Assembly (NCBI GenBank): GCA_903919615.1
Contig: CAIXIX010000301.1
Coordinates: 1 to 44,810 of the forward strand
Direction of reading: 5' to 3'
Length of the DNA: 44,810 nt
Origin: an uncultured Chthonomonas sp.
GTDB lineage: Bacteria; Armatimonadota; Chthonomonadetes; Chthonomonadales; Chthonomonadaceae
Shown: positions 1 to 6,811 of the stretch, one piece after another
Numbering within the stretch: the first letter of the stretch is position 1
How the letters are laid out: every line of letters starts with the position of its first letter
The notes under the pieces: model-generated
The model's database searches: none
Told to the model about the DNA's origin: nothing
Seen by the model: the letters and a program-made list of their open reading frames with translations, nothing else
Made by a program: the position numbers and the translations under genes

Positions 1-101
1 CATTTGCTCGCTAGGGCTCACGGAGAGGGGACTAAATGCGCGCCTCCGGGCCGAAGGTCGGATCTAGCCGAAGATATGATACATGCGTAGGCAGACTGGA
101 A

Positions 102-185
102 GGGGGACGCGGCTGAAGTTGTGCGATGTCCCAAGCATCACAGAGTCTATCGCAGCGCCCCTACAGAAATGCGCGCCTGCCGGAT
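102..185 (+). repeat. partial copy of dispersed GC-rich repeat (right-half module)
   Basis: Box GGGGGACGCGGCT (102-114), 34 bp of unique DNA (115-148), then box ATCGCAGCGCCCCTACAG (149-166) and tail ATGCGCGCCTGCCGGAT (169-185). The same boxes at the same spacing occur at 4597-4658 and, inverted, at 4426-4488. A second tail-like stretch, ATGCGCGCCTCCGG, lies at 36-49. The rest of 1-243, downstream of the gamma-glutamyltransferase gene, shows no convincing gene and no clear terminator. The family is recognised only from its copies within this window. Confidence 0.6.
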
Positions 186-243
186 GAAAGCGGCGTGCCT
201 TACGGGACCTACGAACAAGATACTGCATGCTGGCCGCGTCCGG

Positions 244-1878
244 TTAGAAGCCCGCCGCATGTCCATCGCAGCGCGGATCCGATCCACCGTGAAGCGCTCC
301 TGTCTCTGGATCGACGGAGATAAGCTGATAGCTGCTACCATGCCCCAATTCTGGCAGCGCTGCCACATTGTGCCCCTTCGCTTTCAGAGCTTCGCGTACA
401 GGTGCATCACCGCTTCTCTCCTCAAGCGCCAGCACTTCAGCCGCTGTTTCTCCCGGGGCCCCAACTGAGCCACCATGTTGCCATCTTGCGGCCTCTATGG
501 CCTCTTGCGAGTTCATCTCAAAGTCGATTACGTTACACACTACCTGAAGATTGCTCTGTACCTGGATGTCACCTCCCGGTGTGCCGCCCACAAAGGCCAG
601 CTTCTCCGAAGGTGACTCGATCGTACTCGACTGCCTTGTGACGAGGTAGGCATTCAATGTGTGCGCAGTACGTTTGCCGGGTGCAAGCACATTCGGGCTC
701 TCTGGGTTCAGTGAGAAACCTGTCATACGGTTATTGAACAGTATTCCTGTGCCCGGCGCCACGGCAGCGGACCCGAACACCCAGAACACACTCTGAATAA
801 AGCTGATGGCATTGCCTTCGCCATCTACGACGCAGAAATAGGTTGTGTCGTGTTCGATGCTGCCAGCCTGTGGAACCGGGTTTGCAAAATCACGCGAAAT
901 GGATTTGCGCCTCTTCTCCGCATAGGATTTCGTCAGCATGGTATCGATAGGCACATCTATGAAATTGGGGTCGCCCAGATACGCGTGCCGATCCGCGAAG
1001 GAGAGTTTCTTTGCCTCCACCTGTAAGTGGATGGTTTCGGAAGAGTTGTGCCCAAGACCGGCCAGGTCATAACCCTCGACAAGGTTAAGCTGCTGGAGGA
1101 GGATGTGTCCCTGGGACACAGGAGGTTGTGCGTGGACGGTGTAGCCGCGGTAGGTAGATCTGATGGGGTCGGATACCTGCGTCCTGTGCGCATCGAAATC
1201 ATCGGCGCTGAACAGTCCGCCCGTGCGTCGGCTATACTCAAGGATTCTCTCCGTTATGGCGCCTCGATAAAAGGCATCGGTCCCGTTTGCTGCTATCTGC
1301 TGGAGCGACCAGGCCAGGTCTGGCTGTACAACACGTTTACCAGCCACCATATTCTCTGGTTTGACTCCGCCGCTGAGCGACTCAATGCACTCTGGCCGAT
1401 CGTTTAATAGTTCCGCGTTATCCCTGAAAACGCGAGCGTGCCTGTATCCCGCAGGGAAACCTTCGGTTGCATATCGAATTGCTGGGGCAAGCAGATCGGG
1501 CAATGGCCGGGAGGCATAACGTTTGTGTAGTGTGGACCAGCAGTCGACAAGGCCTGGCACCGACGCGGCCGCAATGCCACGAATAGGAATGCCATCCTTG
1601 AGCGTCTCGAGAGTTGCAGCTGCAGGCGCAGCGCCGGATGCGTTCAAGGCGACAGTGCGCCCCGTAGCTGCCTCATAGACGATGACAAAGGCGTCACCTC
1701 CAAGGTGGCTCGCGAACGGTTCCGTAACAGCCAGCACGGACGAGACGGTAAGTGCGGCATCCACAAAGTTGCCGCCATTCATCAGTGTATTCAGCCCGGC
1801 GCTCACCGCCAACGGCTGTGACGCCGCCACCATTCCACGCGATGCGACAACGACGCCTCTATTCTGCTTGCTTGCCAT
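244..1878 (-). CDS. ggt: gamma-glutamyltransferase (Ntn-hydrolase)
   Basis: Predicted gamma-glutamyltranspeptidase, which cleaves gamma-glutamyl bonds (glutathione, gamma-glutamyl amides) and transfers the group to water or amino acids. The 544-residue product has the family layout: an N-terminal large-subunit region with the early VTEPFASHLGGDAF motif (about residues 51-64), then the autoprocessing/nucleophile threonine in HDTTYFCVVD (Thr345, aligned to the TTHYSVVD motif of characterised enzymes), PGKRTAHTLNAYLV, and a C-terminal GGSDPRCDG signature. No signal peptide is visible (the N-terminus is MASKQNRG), so a cytoplasmic location is inferred, unlike periplasmic E. coli Ggt. A GAGG Shine-Dalgarno precedes the ATG. 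The gene is divergent from the histidinol-phosphatase gene, with a 144-bp intergenic region. Confidence 0.93.
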   Translation of the reverse strand: MASKQNRGVVVASRGMVAASQPLAVSAGLNTLMNGGNFVDAALTVSSVLAVTEPFASHLGGDAFVIVYEAATGRTVALNASGAAPAAATLETLKDGIPIRGIAAASVPGLVDCWSTLHKRYASRPLPDLLAPAIRYATEGFPAGYRHARVFRDNAELLNDRPECIESLSGGVKPENMVAGKRVVQPDLAWSLQQIAANGTDAFYRGAITERILEYSRRTGGLFSADDFDAHRTQVSDPIRSTYRGYTVHAQPPVSQGHILLQQLNLVEGYDLAGLGHNSSETIHLQVEAKKLSFADRHAYLGDPNFIDVPIDTMLTKSYAEKRRKSISRDFANPVPQAGSIEHDTTYFCVVDGEGNAISFIQSVFWVFGSAAVAPGTGILFNNRMTGFSLNPESPNVLAPGKRTAHTLNAYLVTRQSSTIESPSEKLAFVGGTPGGDIQVQSNLQVVCNVIDFEMNSQEAIEAARWQHGGSVGAPGETAAEVLALEERSGDAPVREALKAKGHNVAALPELGHGSSYQLISVDPETGALHGGSDPRCDGHAAGF

Positions 1879-2022
1879 TTGGTATCCTCACTACGAATCG
1901 AACATGACAATCAGTATACGGCTTTTGGTCGCAGACACGGTAAATGGTGTCAATCTATCTGGGAGATTTCCGGTAAAATGGAAACGAATTTATCATGTTC
2001 AAGTGCGATGGAGTAACAGAAT

Positions 2023-2946
2023 TTGACAGGTTTATCAGAGAGACGCAGTGTGCAGCCGTGGATGGTATCTTTACACGGCGGCCATAGCAGCGCCTATTGC
2101 GATCATGCCGCGGACTCGTTGCGGGATATTCTGGATGCGGCAATCGCTGCAGGGTACCACTCGTTTGGCGTTAGCGAACATGCGCCACGAAGTGAAGCGA
2201 GGTTTCTCTATCCTAACGAGCATGAACTTGGATGGACCCTTGAGAAGACGATTTCAGATTTTGATCAGTACATGATCGATCTTCCCGCGATTGCCGCTGA
2301 GTATGCCGATCGCCTGGATGTCATCTGCGGATTTGAAGCCGAAGTTGTCCCAGCATCTACGTATGTCGAGAAGATGCTGGATTTTCGAAGAAGATCGCGA
2401 CCGAATGGCAAGCCGCTGTTCGACTTTTTCGTTGGATCGGTCCACTTCGTAAACGAAATTCAGATCGATGGTGAGGTTGAGGACTGGGTAAAGGCGATGG
2501 AAGCGTGTGGCGGGCCTGAAGCGCTGGCAACGGCATATTATGATGAGATCGCGACTATGGTCGACGCCCTCAAGCCGGACGTCGTTGGGCACCTGGATCT
2601 CATCAAACGCAATGTTTTGCTTGCCGGCATCGAAGGCTGGACTTTACAGACAGCGAAGGCTCGAGCAGCAGCAGATCGCGCGCTAGAGGCGATCAAGGCG
2701 AACGACGGTATCTTAGACTTGAACACAGCGGGGTGGAGAAAGGGGCTGGGCGAGCCCTATCCTGCTCCCTGGATTATTGAGCGTGCGGTTAAGATGGACG
2801 TTTCATTCTGTTTTGGTGATGACAGTCACAGAATATCGCATGTTGGAGAAGGTGTTGCGGCAGCAAGAGAGTATCTGCTCCAAAACGGAGTCATCTCAGT
2901 TACAACCGTGAGGCAGGGTGGAGAGCGAGTTGTGTACCTGCTGTAG
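2023..2946 (+). CDS. PHP-family histidinol-phosphatase (HisJ/HisK type)
   Basis: Predicted to dephosphorylate histidinol phosphate in histidine biosynthesis, or to be a related PHP-domain phosphoesterase. The 307-residue protein carries the PHP metal-site signatures: SLHGGHSSAYCDHA near residues 16-29 (the HGGH variant of the usual HxH), GVSEHAPR, GFEAEVV, GSVHFV, VVGHLDLI and the C-terminal FGDDSH. The TTG start at 2023 is preferred because GGAG lies 9 nt upstream. GTG 2050 and ATG 2062 are in frame, but ATG 2062 has no good Shine-Dalgarno. No other his gene is nearby, so the substrate rests on family resemblance alone. The stop codon lies inside a copy of the CTGTAGGGGCGCC repeat. Confidence 0.85.
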   Translation: MTGLSERRSVQPWMVSLHGGHSSAYCDHAADSLRDILDAAIAAGYHSFGVSEHAPRSEARFLYPNEHELGWTLEKTISDFDQYMIDLPAIAAEYADRLDVICGFEAEVVPASTYVEKMLDFRRRSRPNGKPLFDFFVGSVHFVNEIQIDGEVEDWVKAMEACGGPEALATAYYDEIATMVDALKPDVVGHLDLIKRNVLLAGIEGWTLQTAKARAAADRALEAIKANDGILDLNTAGWRKGLGEPYPAPWIIERAVKMDVSFCFGDDSHRISHVGEGVAAAREYLLQNGVISVTTVRQGGERVVYLL

Positions 2947-2956
2947 GGGCGCCGCG
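2941..2956 (+). repeat. solo repeat end overlapping a stop codon
   Basis: CTGTAGGGGCGCCGCG matches the left end of the 4426-4658 element (TGTAGGGGCGCCGCGAT). The TAG inside the repeat is the stop codon of the upstream phosphatase gene. No second box or inverted partner is seen close by. Confidence 0.5.
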
Positions 2957-2982
2957 TGGTGACGTGCAAGCGTACGAAAAAC

Positions 2983-3021
2983 AGTATCGCCCTGCATGGA
3001 GGAACCATGCAGGGCGATACT
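2983..3021 (-). terminator. intrinsic terminator of PEP-CTERM gene 1
   Basis: A perfect 17-bp stem (AGTATCGCCCTGCATGG pairing with its complement, 5-nt loop at 3000-3004). On the - strand it is followed by GTTTTTCG, a U-tract. It lies 26 nt past the stop of the 3048-3731 gene. On the + strand the tract after the hairpin is weak, so it may also stop, less efficiently, transcripts of the convergent phosphatase gene. It resembles the hairpin at 4772-4805 (shared CTGCATGG stem centre). Confidence 0.88.
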
Positions 3022-3047
3022 CGTTTCAACTCACGCAGAGGTAGAGA

Positions 3048-3731
3048 CTACTTCCTGAGCGAGCGTCGACGTCGCAGGCCCGCGAATGTTACCGTGCCGC
3101 CTGCCAGCAGCAAAGCAACGGAGCCTGGCTCGGGGGTGTGAACAGCAGGAGTGTATGTGTAATCGATCACCACAGAGCCGTTGAGGTTTTCAAGGCCGCC
3201 GTAGGACAACCCGCTCGGTCCATCAGCGGTTGCTGACATATAACCGGCGCTAACGGATAGACCGCCATGGGCAGTGCCTGGACCGATGAAACCTGTCAAG
3301 TTTGATGTGATCGTGCTAAACGAGGAATTGGATACCGATACAGGTGTTTCGGGCACATAGGTATCGCCTGCCACAGTGGTTCCAGCGTATGGCCCAATGG
3401 TAACAGCGTTATTCGTTGTTACCACGCTGCCAAACAACGTCGCGGTTGAGCTGCTCGTAACATTGAAGTTTGAGTAGGACAACCCCCCGTTCTGATTGAA
3501 CACGTCGTATAGAAAGCCCTGGACGGTACCGTTAACGGTTAAGGTCTCGGTAACCGCGGTCAAGGTTCCTAGTGACGGGGTGAATTTCGCGAAGTCGAGA
3601 TTGTATACCGTGCTTGTCGTAAACGGTCCAAAGTTTATCGTTTGTGACTCGTCGCCTGAAGCGAGCGCGCCGCTGGATGCAGCAGCGATTGCGATTGCGG
3701 ATAGACCCAATGTTGCTAGGTTCCTGAGCAT
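3048..3731 (-). CDS. PEP-CTERM secreted protein, choice-of-anchor E type (copy 1)
   Basis: A 227-residue exported protein. Residues 1-25 form a signal peptide (MLRNLATLGLSAIAIAAASS, cleavage near ALA-SG). The body starts with SQTINFGP and continues FAKFTPSLGTLTAVTETLTVNG, the pattern of the choice-of-anchor E domain. The C-terminus has TPEPGSVALLLAGG, a hydrophobic segment and an Arg-rich tail (RRRRS), which is the PEP-CTERM sorting signal cut by an exosortase/archaeosortase-type enzyme. No exosortase gene lies in the window. AAGGA precedes the ATG. A clear paralogue is 4832-5506, and the degraded partner gene lies immediately upstream. The biological role is unknown. Surface attachment or release is inferred from the sorting signal. 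Confidence 0.85.
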   Translation of the reverse strand: MLRNLATLGLSAIAIAAASSGALASGDESQTINFGPFTTSTVYNLDFAKFTPSLGTLTAVTETLTVNGTVQGFLYDVFNQNGGLSYSNFNVTSSSTATLFGSVVTTNNAVTIGPYAGTTVAGDTYVPETPVSVSNSSFSTITSNLTGFIGPGTAHGGLSVSAGYMSATADGPSGLSYGGLENLNGSVVIDYTYTPAVHTPEPGSVALLLAGGTVTFAGLRRRRSLRK

Positions 3732-3760
3732 GAATGTTTCCTTCTGGGATGTTAGGCGTT

Positions 3761-4052
3761 CTATAGAACGATGTATCTCCGGTATCTGGCACAGTGCCTG
3801 GAACCAGAGTCTCGTAGTAGGTTAACGTGATTGTTTCACAAGTAGAAAGCCCGGCCACCAGTTGAAACGATTCCCTGCGGGTTCGGCATAACCGGTCAGG
3901 TTGCAAACGATGCCGTTACTCGCAGGAGCAATCTCTTATAGAGACAGCGCTACTGTGAGAATGTCTGTGATTGTCGTCTGCGCGTCAGACTTGCGTACCA
4001 TATTGAAGTCTAATATGGTAAATGTTGCTATTAGCGCAGATATTCGAATCAC
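3761..4052 (-). pseudogene. decayed paralogue of the VPES protein gene (5564-6085)
   Basis: Reading the - strand, AGGAG then a GTG start (4050-4052) begins a 38-codon frame (MIRISALIATFTILDF..., ending AQTTITDILTVALSL) that stops at 3936. It resembles the start of the intact protein (MVRKPARITAIAALGII..., AQKIIQTPTHRSVTLSL). Past the stop, another frame reads ETLVPGTVPDTGDTSFY, matching AVGVVPESGITSLY near the C-terminus of the intact gene, and there is no hydrophobic anchor after it. Distance from the promoter -10 to the start is 228 nt here and 226 nt in the intact copy. I infer a truncated, frameshifted duplicate. An alternative is a short functional 38-residue peptide encoded in the leader of the PEP-CTERM gene. 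Confidence 0.55.
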
Positions 4053-4274
4053 ATTCACTCCTATCGTCCTGAATCTCTGAATTGGGCAACAGCTATGCTC
4101 AACTCGAGTGCGAGATCAGGATCTCCCAATGATATTGCCATCCTAATGGAAGGTCATGACTATTGGAGACCGAAGAGTTACCGTAACGAGTCCGATGAAG
4201 TAACTTAAAAGAGAAAGTTCTCAGCCCTGCAGACGTTTGGGGGTTCGTCTTGAAGAAACATCCTGACACATTCG
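4053..4274 (-). other. long 5' leader of secreted-protein unit 1
   Basis: An untranslated stretch between the promoter at 4275 and the remnant gene. Its first ~40 nt match the leader at 6086-6305 (shared TGTCAG, TGT, CTTCA, GACGA in order), and so does its last stretch (AGGA...GGAGTGAA). The centre has diverged. No known riboswitch consensus was recognised. Confidence 0.4.
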
Positions 4275-4303
4275 ATTATAACACGGCTTTACTGGACCAG
4301 AAC
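4275..4303 (-). promoter_or_regulatory. putative promoter of secreted-protein unit 1
   Basis: - strand TATAAT (4275-4280) within CCGTGTTATAATCGA, nearly identical to CCGTGGTATAATCGA at the intact unit (6306-6311). The -35 at 17 nt spacing (GTTCTG, 4298-4303) is poor. The shared block is the main evidence. Start of transcription would be near 4268. Confidence 0.5.
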
Positions 4304-4425
4304 GAGCGGGCAGAAACTATTTTCATAATTCTTTCATAATTTGGATTCGAGGTACGAAACTATGCCCTGCAGGAACGGAGCATGATGTTGCAATTTGAAA
4401 CCAGCCGTGGCCAATGAAACAGATG

Positions 4426-4658
4426 TGTAGGGGCGCCGCGATGGGCTGGATCGGTCTTCAGTTTAGGATGAGTTAAGCTGCGTCCCCCTTGCAGATCCGA
4501 GCCCCTTTGAAAGATGGGAATCGAAATCAGGAGCGGCGTGCGAACCGTCACCCTCCGCCCTTCATCGCTCGTTCCTCGCGCGGGCGCAGTGAACCCGGGA
4601 CGCGGCTTTTGCAGTTTGTCAGTCAGAGCGTTTCAGAATTTATCGCAGCGCCCCTACA
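4426..4658. repeat. 233-bp MITE-like element with 17-bp terminal inverted repeats
   Basis: Left end TGTAGGGGCGCCGCGAT (4426-4442) and right end ATCGCAGCGCCCCTACA (4642-4658) are inverted repeats with one mismatch. Inner boxes AGCTGCGTCCCCC (4476-4488) and GGGACGCGGCT (4597-4607) are also inverted relative to each other, 33 and 34 bp inside the ends. The core 4489-4596 holds no credible gene. A GC-rich tail, ATGCGCGCCTCCGG, follows at 4662-4675, and a diverged tail at 4710-4724. I infer a non-autonomous mobile element or REP-like repeat. No transposase was seen. It lies between the two duplicated secreted-protein units. Confidence 0.6.
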
Positions 4659-4771
4659 GGGATGCGCGCCTCCGGACAGTGGCTGCGTACGATAAACAGT
4701 GATCAGTGACGCTCGCCTGCCGGAAGGATGCATGTGCAGCGAAGGGATGTACTCCACACAAGCAACAAAAA

Positions 4772-4805
4772 AATCGCTCTGCATGGAGAACCATGCAGAG
4801 CGATT
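4772..4805 (-). terminator. intrinsic terminator of PEP-CTERM gene 2
   Basis: A 15-bp perfect stem (AATCGCTCTGCATGG with its complement, loop AGAA 4787-4790). On the - strand it is followed by TTTTTTTGTTG. It lies 26 nt after the stop of the 4832-5506 gene, the same distance as in the paralogous unit. Confidence 0.92.
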
Positions 4806-4831
4806 AAGTTTCACTCATTAAGAAGCAGAAG

Positions 4832-5506
4832 CTACTTCTTGAGGGAGCGGCGTCGTCGCAGACCCGCGAAGGCTGTGGTGCCGCCTGCAAGAAGCAGAGC
4901 CACAGAGCCTGGCTCGGGGGTGTGAGCAACGGCAGGAGTATAGGTGTAGACGATGGTTACGCTGCCACCAAGGCTCTGCGTGCCACCAAAGCCGAGACCC
5001 ACGTTGTCGATGTCGTTACCACTAAGAGTGGCGACTGAACCCAGTGAAACAGACAGACCATCGGTTACCGTGCCAGGGCCGATGAACCCGGAAAGCCCAG
5101 AAAACAGATGAGTTGTGCTGCTATTCGATACGACAGTGGGAGTCTCCGGGTTTATAACTGTTGTTGTTACTCCCGCAAACGTTGCACTGGAAACCGAACT
5201 GGTGGCAGTCAATGCGGTGCTAGTAATTGACGCAGTTGCGCTGCTATCAATGGCGAAGTTCGAATAATGGTCGCCGCCGCCATTTCCGTCGATTACTCTC
5301 GCCGTCAGTGTACCGTTGACAAGGAGCGTCTCGGTTACTTCCGTCAAAGTCCCCAAGGATGGATCGAACTTTGCGTAGTTGAACGAGTGAACCAAAGAGT
5401 TCGTGTATGGACCGAAGTTGATCGTCTGCGACTGTGCGAATGCACCGCCACTGATGGTCGCGACTGCGAGTGCAGCGAGACCGAGTTTTGCCAGGGTTTT
5501 TAGCAT
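4832..5506 (-). CDS. PEP-CTERM secreted protein, choice-of-anchor E type (copy 2)
   Basis: A 224-residue paralogue of the 3048-3731 product. Signal peptide MLKTLAKLGLAALAVATISG, likely cleaved after AFA. The body opens SQTINFGPYTNS and continues AKFDPSLGTLTEVTETLLVNG. The C-terminus is HTPEPGSVALLLAGG, a hydrophobic stretch, then RRRRSLKK, a typical PEP-CTERM sorting signal. The ATG at 5504-5506 is preferred over the upstream one at 5557 because AAGGA lies 8 nt before it and the signal peptide then begins properly. It is probably co-transcribed with the VPES gene, 57 nt upstream. The role is unknown. The N-terminal halves of the two copies are about half identical by eye. Confidence 0.87.
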   Translation of the reverse strand: MLKTLAKLGLAALAVATISGGAFAQSQTINFGPYTNSLVHSFNYAKFDPSLGTLTEVTETLLVNGTLTARVIDGNGGGDHYSNFAIDSSATASITSTALTATSSVSSATFAGVTTTVINPETPTVVSNSSTTHLFSGLSGFIGPGTVTDGLSVSLGSVATLSGNDIDNVGLGFGGTQSLGGSVTIVYTYTPAVAHTPEPGSVALLLAGGTTAFAGLRRRRSLKK

Positions 5507-5563
5507 GAAGTTGTCCTTTGGGAGTTGTAATGACTTACTTAGAACGATGACGTGCACCCGATG

Positions 5564-6085
5564 TCAGTTGTCGCCGACCACGGAGCTTTTTCTGCGCTTG
5601 CGCAACAGAATCGATGAAACCGCACTTCCAAATACAAGTGCAGCATATAACGACGTAATTCCCGACTCTGGCACTACGCCAACTGCCGGGGAGTACGTAT
5701 AGTCCGACCCTGCCGTTTGACCGGGTACTCCGAAGAAGAGCTTGCCTTCGGAGTTAGCCGACTCTGCACGGGCGTCACCAGACATCGATTTAACAATGCT
5801 TGTGGTTGCCGGTAGAGCAGGATCAGGCGAACTCAGGTTGTTACCAGAAATGCCGTCATGGGCACTGATTTGCGCTCCTAGACTACCCGAAAGAGAGTCT
5901 GACAGCGCCAGATTGTACAGGCTCAAATCGTAAACAGACACGCGTTCATCAGCACCCGCCTCATTAAGAGAGAGAGTAACCGAACGATGCGTTGGCGTCT
6001 GAATGATCTTCTGCGCCCAGGCTGAATGAGCCGTAATGATACCGAGCGCTGCGATTGCTGTTATACGAGCAGGTTTTCGGACCAT
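5564..6085 (-). CDS. small secreted protein with PEP-CTERM-like VPES anchor
   Basis: A 173-residue protein with a signal peptide (MVRKPARITAIAALGIITAH, cleavage near AWA-Q), a polar body rich in Ser/Ala/Asp (SLSGSLGAQISAHDGISGNN), then SDYTYSPAVGVVPESG, a hydrophobic segment (SLYAALVFGSAVSSILL) and a basic tail RKRRKS. This has the architecture of a PEP-CTERM sorting domain, but the motif is VPES in place of VPEP. The family of the body is not recognised. GGGAG precedes the ATG. First gene of a unit with the PEP-CTERM gene downstream. It is driven by the promoter at 6306-6333 after a ~220-nt leader. A decayed copy sits at 3761-4052. Confidence 0.75.
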   Translation of the reverse strand: MVRKPARITAIAALGIITAHSAWAQKIIQTPTHRSVTLSLNEAGADERVSVYDLSLYNLALSDSLSGSLGAQISAHDGISGNNLSSPDPALPATTSIVKSMSGDARAESANSEGKLFFGVPGQTAGSDYTYSPAVGVVPESGITSLYAALVFGSAVSSILLRKRRKSSVVGDN

Positions 6086-6305
6086 AGTTCACTCCCGTTA
6101 TCCTTAACGGTCTTGCCGGACAAGCATTCTACTTGCCTCAAAACTTAGTAAGGAAGACTTGCACAAAGGTAATGTGCAAGATTCGTGCCAGAGGAGCAGG
6201 AACTGCTCAAGTAACCGCAACATTGTGGTTGAGACGACTTGATTAATGCATAGGTGATTGCTGTCAAATTGGCGGCTCGTCATGAAGCGACAAACTGACA
6301 AATCG
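6086..6305 (-). other. structured 5' leader of secreted-protein unit 2
   Basis: The leader between promoter and start holds two clear hairpins: CTTGCACA/TGTGCAAG (6158-6180, loop 7) and GAGCAG/CTGCTC (6194-6208, loop 3). Length matches the leader of unit 1 within 2 nt, and both ends are similar. No named riboswitch class was recognised. Confidence 0.45.
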
Positions 6306-6333
6306 ATTATACCACGGAATCAAACAGGTGCAA
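6306..6333 (-). promoter_or_regulatory. putative promoter of secreted-protein unit 2
   Basis: - strand TATAAT (6306-6311) with TTGCAC (6328-6333) at 16-nt spacing. The block CCGTGGTATAATCGA is shared with the promoter of unit 1. Confidence 0.6.
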
Positions 6334-6373
6334 CATGTGCATACCAAGAGATTTAGTGATTTTACGGTTAATC

Positions 6374-6811
6374 TTAGCTCTGTTTCTTCCAATACCGTTC
6401 TGCAAGGATCACGGCAACATAGTCGTCATAGGCCCTATTAGGCGTTCGAAGCGATGCAGGCAATAGTCTCTGCCATCCACGGGGCTTGTGATCTTGCAGG
6501 AATCGGGCACGTGCCTCCAGGGAGCTGTGCGCCTCATCCGTAACAACGGCCTTAAGCGAGGGATAGGAGGAGCGTATCATCGCAGAAGCCATGTTGCTTC
6601 CAGTACCATCTCCAATTACTACCACTGGCTCGCGCCCGGCGGGGAAATAGGTATCCACAAGCTTCTGGACCTGATTGGCCGCGTTCGGTGTGGTGACAAC
6701 AGCGCGATACAGAATCTCGCCGTTGCGGCATACGACTGCCATCCCGCACTTGGAGAGCCCGGGATCAATTGCAATGACTCGGTCTCGTTCGGGGCCAGGC
6801 TCATGACTCAT
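6374..6811 (-). CDS. RuvC/YqgF-like RNase H-fold protein linked to DUF3084
   Basis: A 145-residue protein with the RNase H-fold nuclease pattern of RuvC/YqgF: IAIDPGLSKCGMAVV (Asp16) as strand 1, VVVIGDGTGSN (Asp68), VTDEAHSS (Asp92/Glu93), and AYDDYVAVILAERY (Asp129/Asp130) at the C-terminus. The four acidic positions suggest an intact active site, but the substrate is unknown. Its start overlaps the stop of the DUF3084 gene (TGATG), implying translational coupling. It is distinct from the canonical ruvX at 21333. As far as I recall, a similar DUF3084 plus YqgF-like pairing exists in cyanobacteria. Last gene of the lpt operon. Confidence 0.72.
   Translation of the reverse strand: MSHEPGPERDRVIAIDPGLSKCGMAVVCRNGEILYRAVVTTPNAANQVQKLVDTYFPAGREPVVVIGDGTGSNMASAMIRSSYPSLKAVVTDEAHSSLEARARFLQDHKPRGWQRLLPASLRTPNRAYDDYVAVILAERYWKKQS

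Noticed and set aside
1879-2022. Promoters in the divergent ggt/phosphatase region
   Set aside because: A TTGACA and a TATACT occur on the - strand and TAAAAT on the + strand, but the spacings (29 nt on the - strand, no matching -35 on the +) do not give a supportable promoter.
3532-3906. 124-codon frame on the - strand overlapping PEP-CTERM gene 1
   Set aside because: It runs through the signal-peptide region in another frame. Only its first part (VPDTGDTSFY) is meaningful, as part of the decayed gene.
102-4658. CRISPR-like appearance of boxes separated by 33-34 bp of unique DNA
   Set aside because: Copies are far apart, in both orientations, with two different boxes and not one direct repeat, and no cas gene is present. 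A mobile repeat fits better.
6104-6301. 65-codon frame on the - strand before the VPES gene
   Set aside because: It would start with TTG almost at the predicted transcription start, has no Shine-Dalgarno, and its product resembles nothing known.
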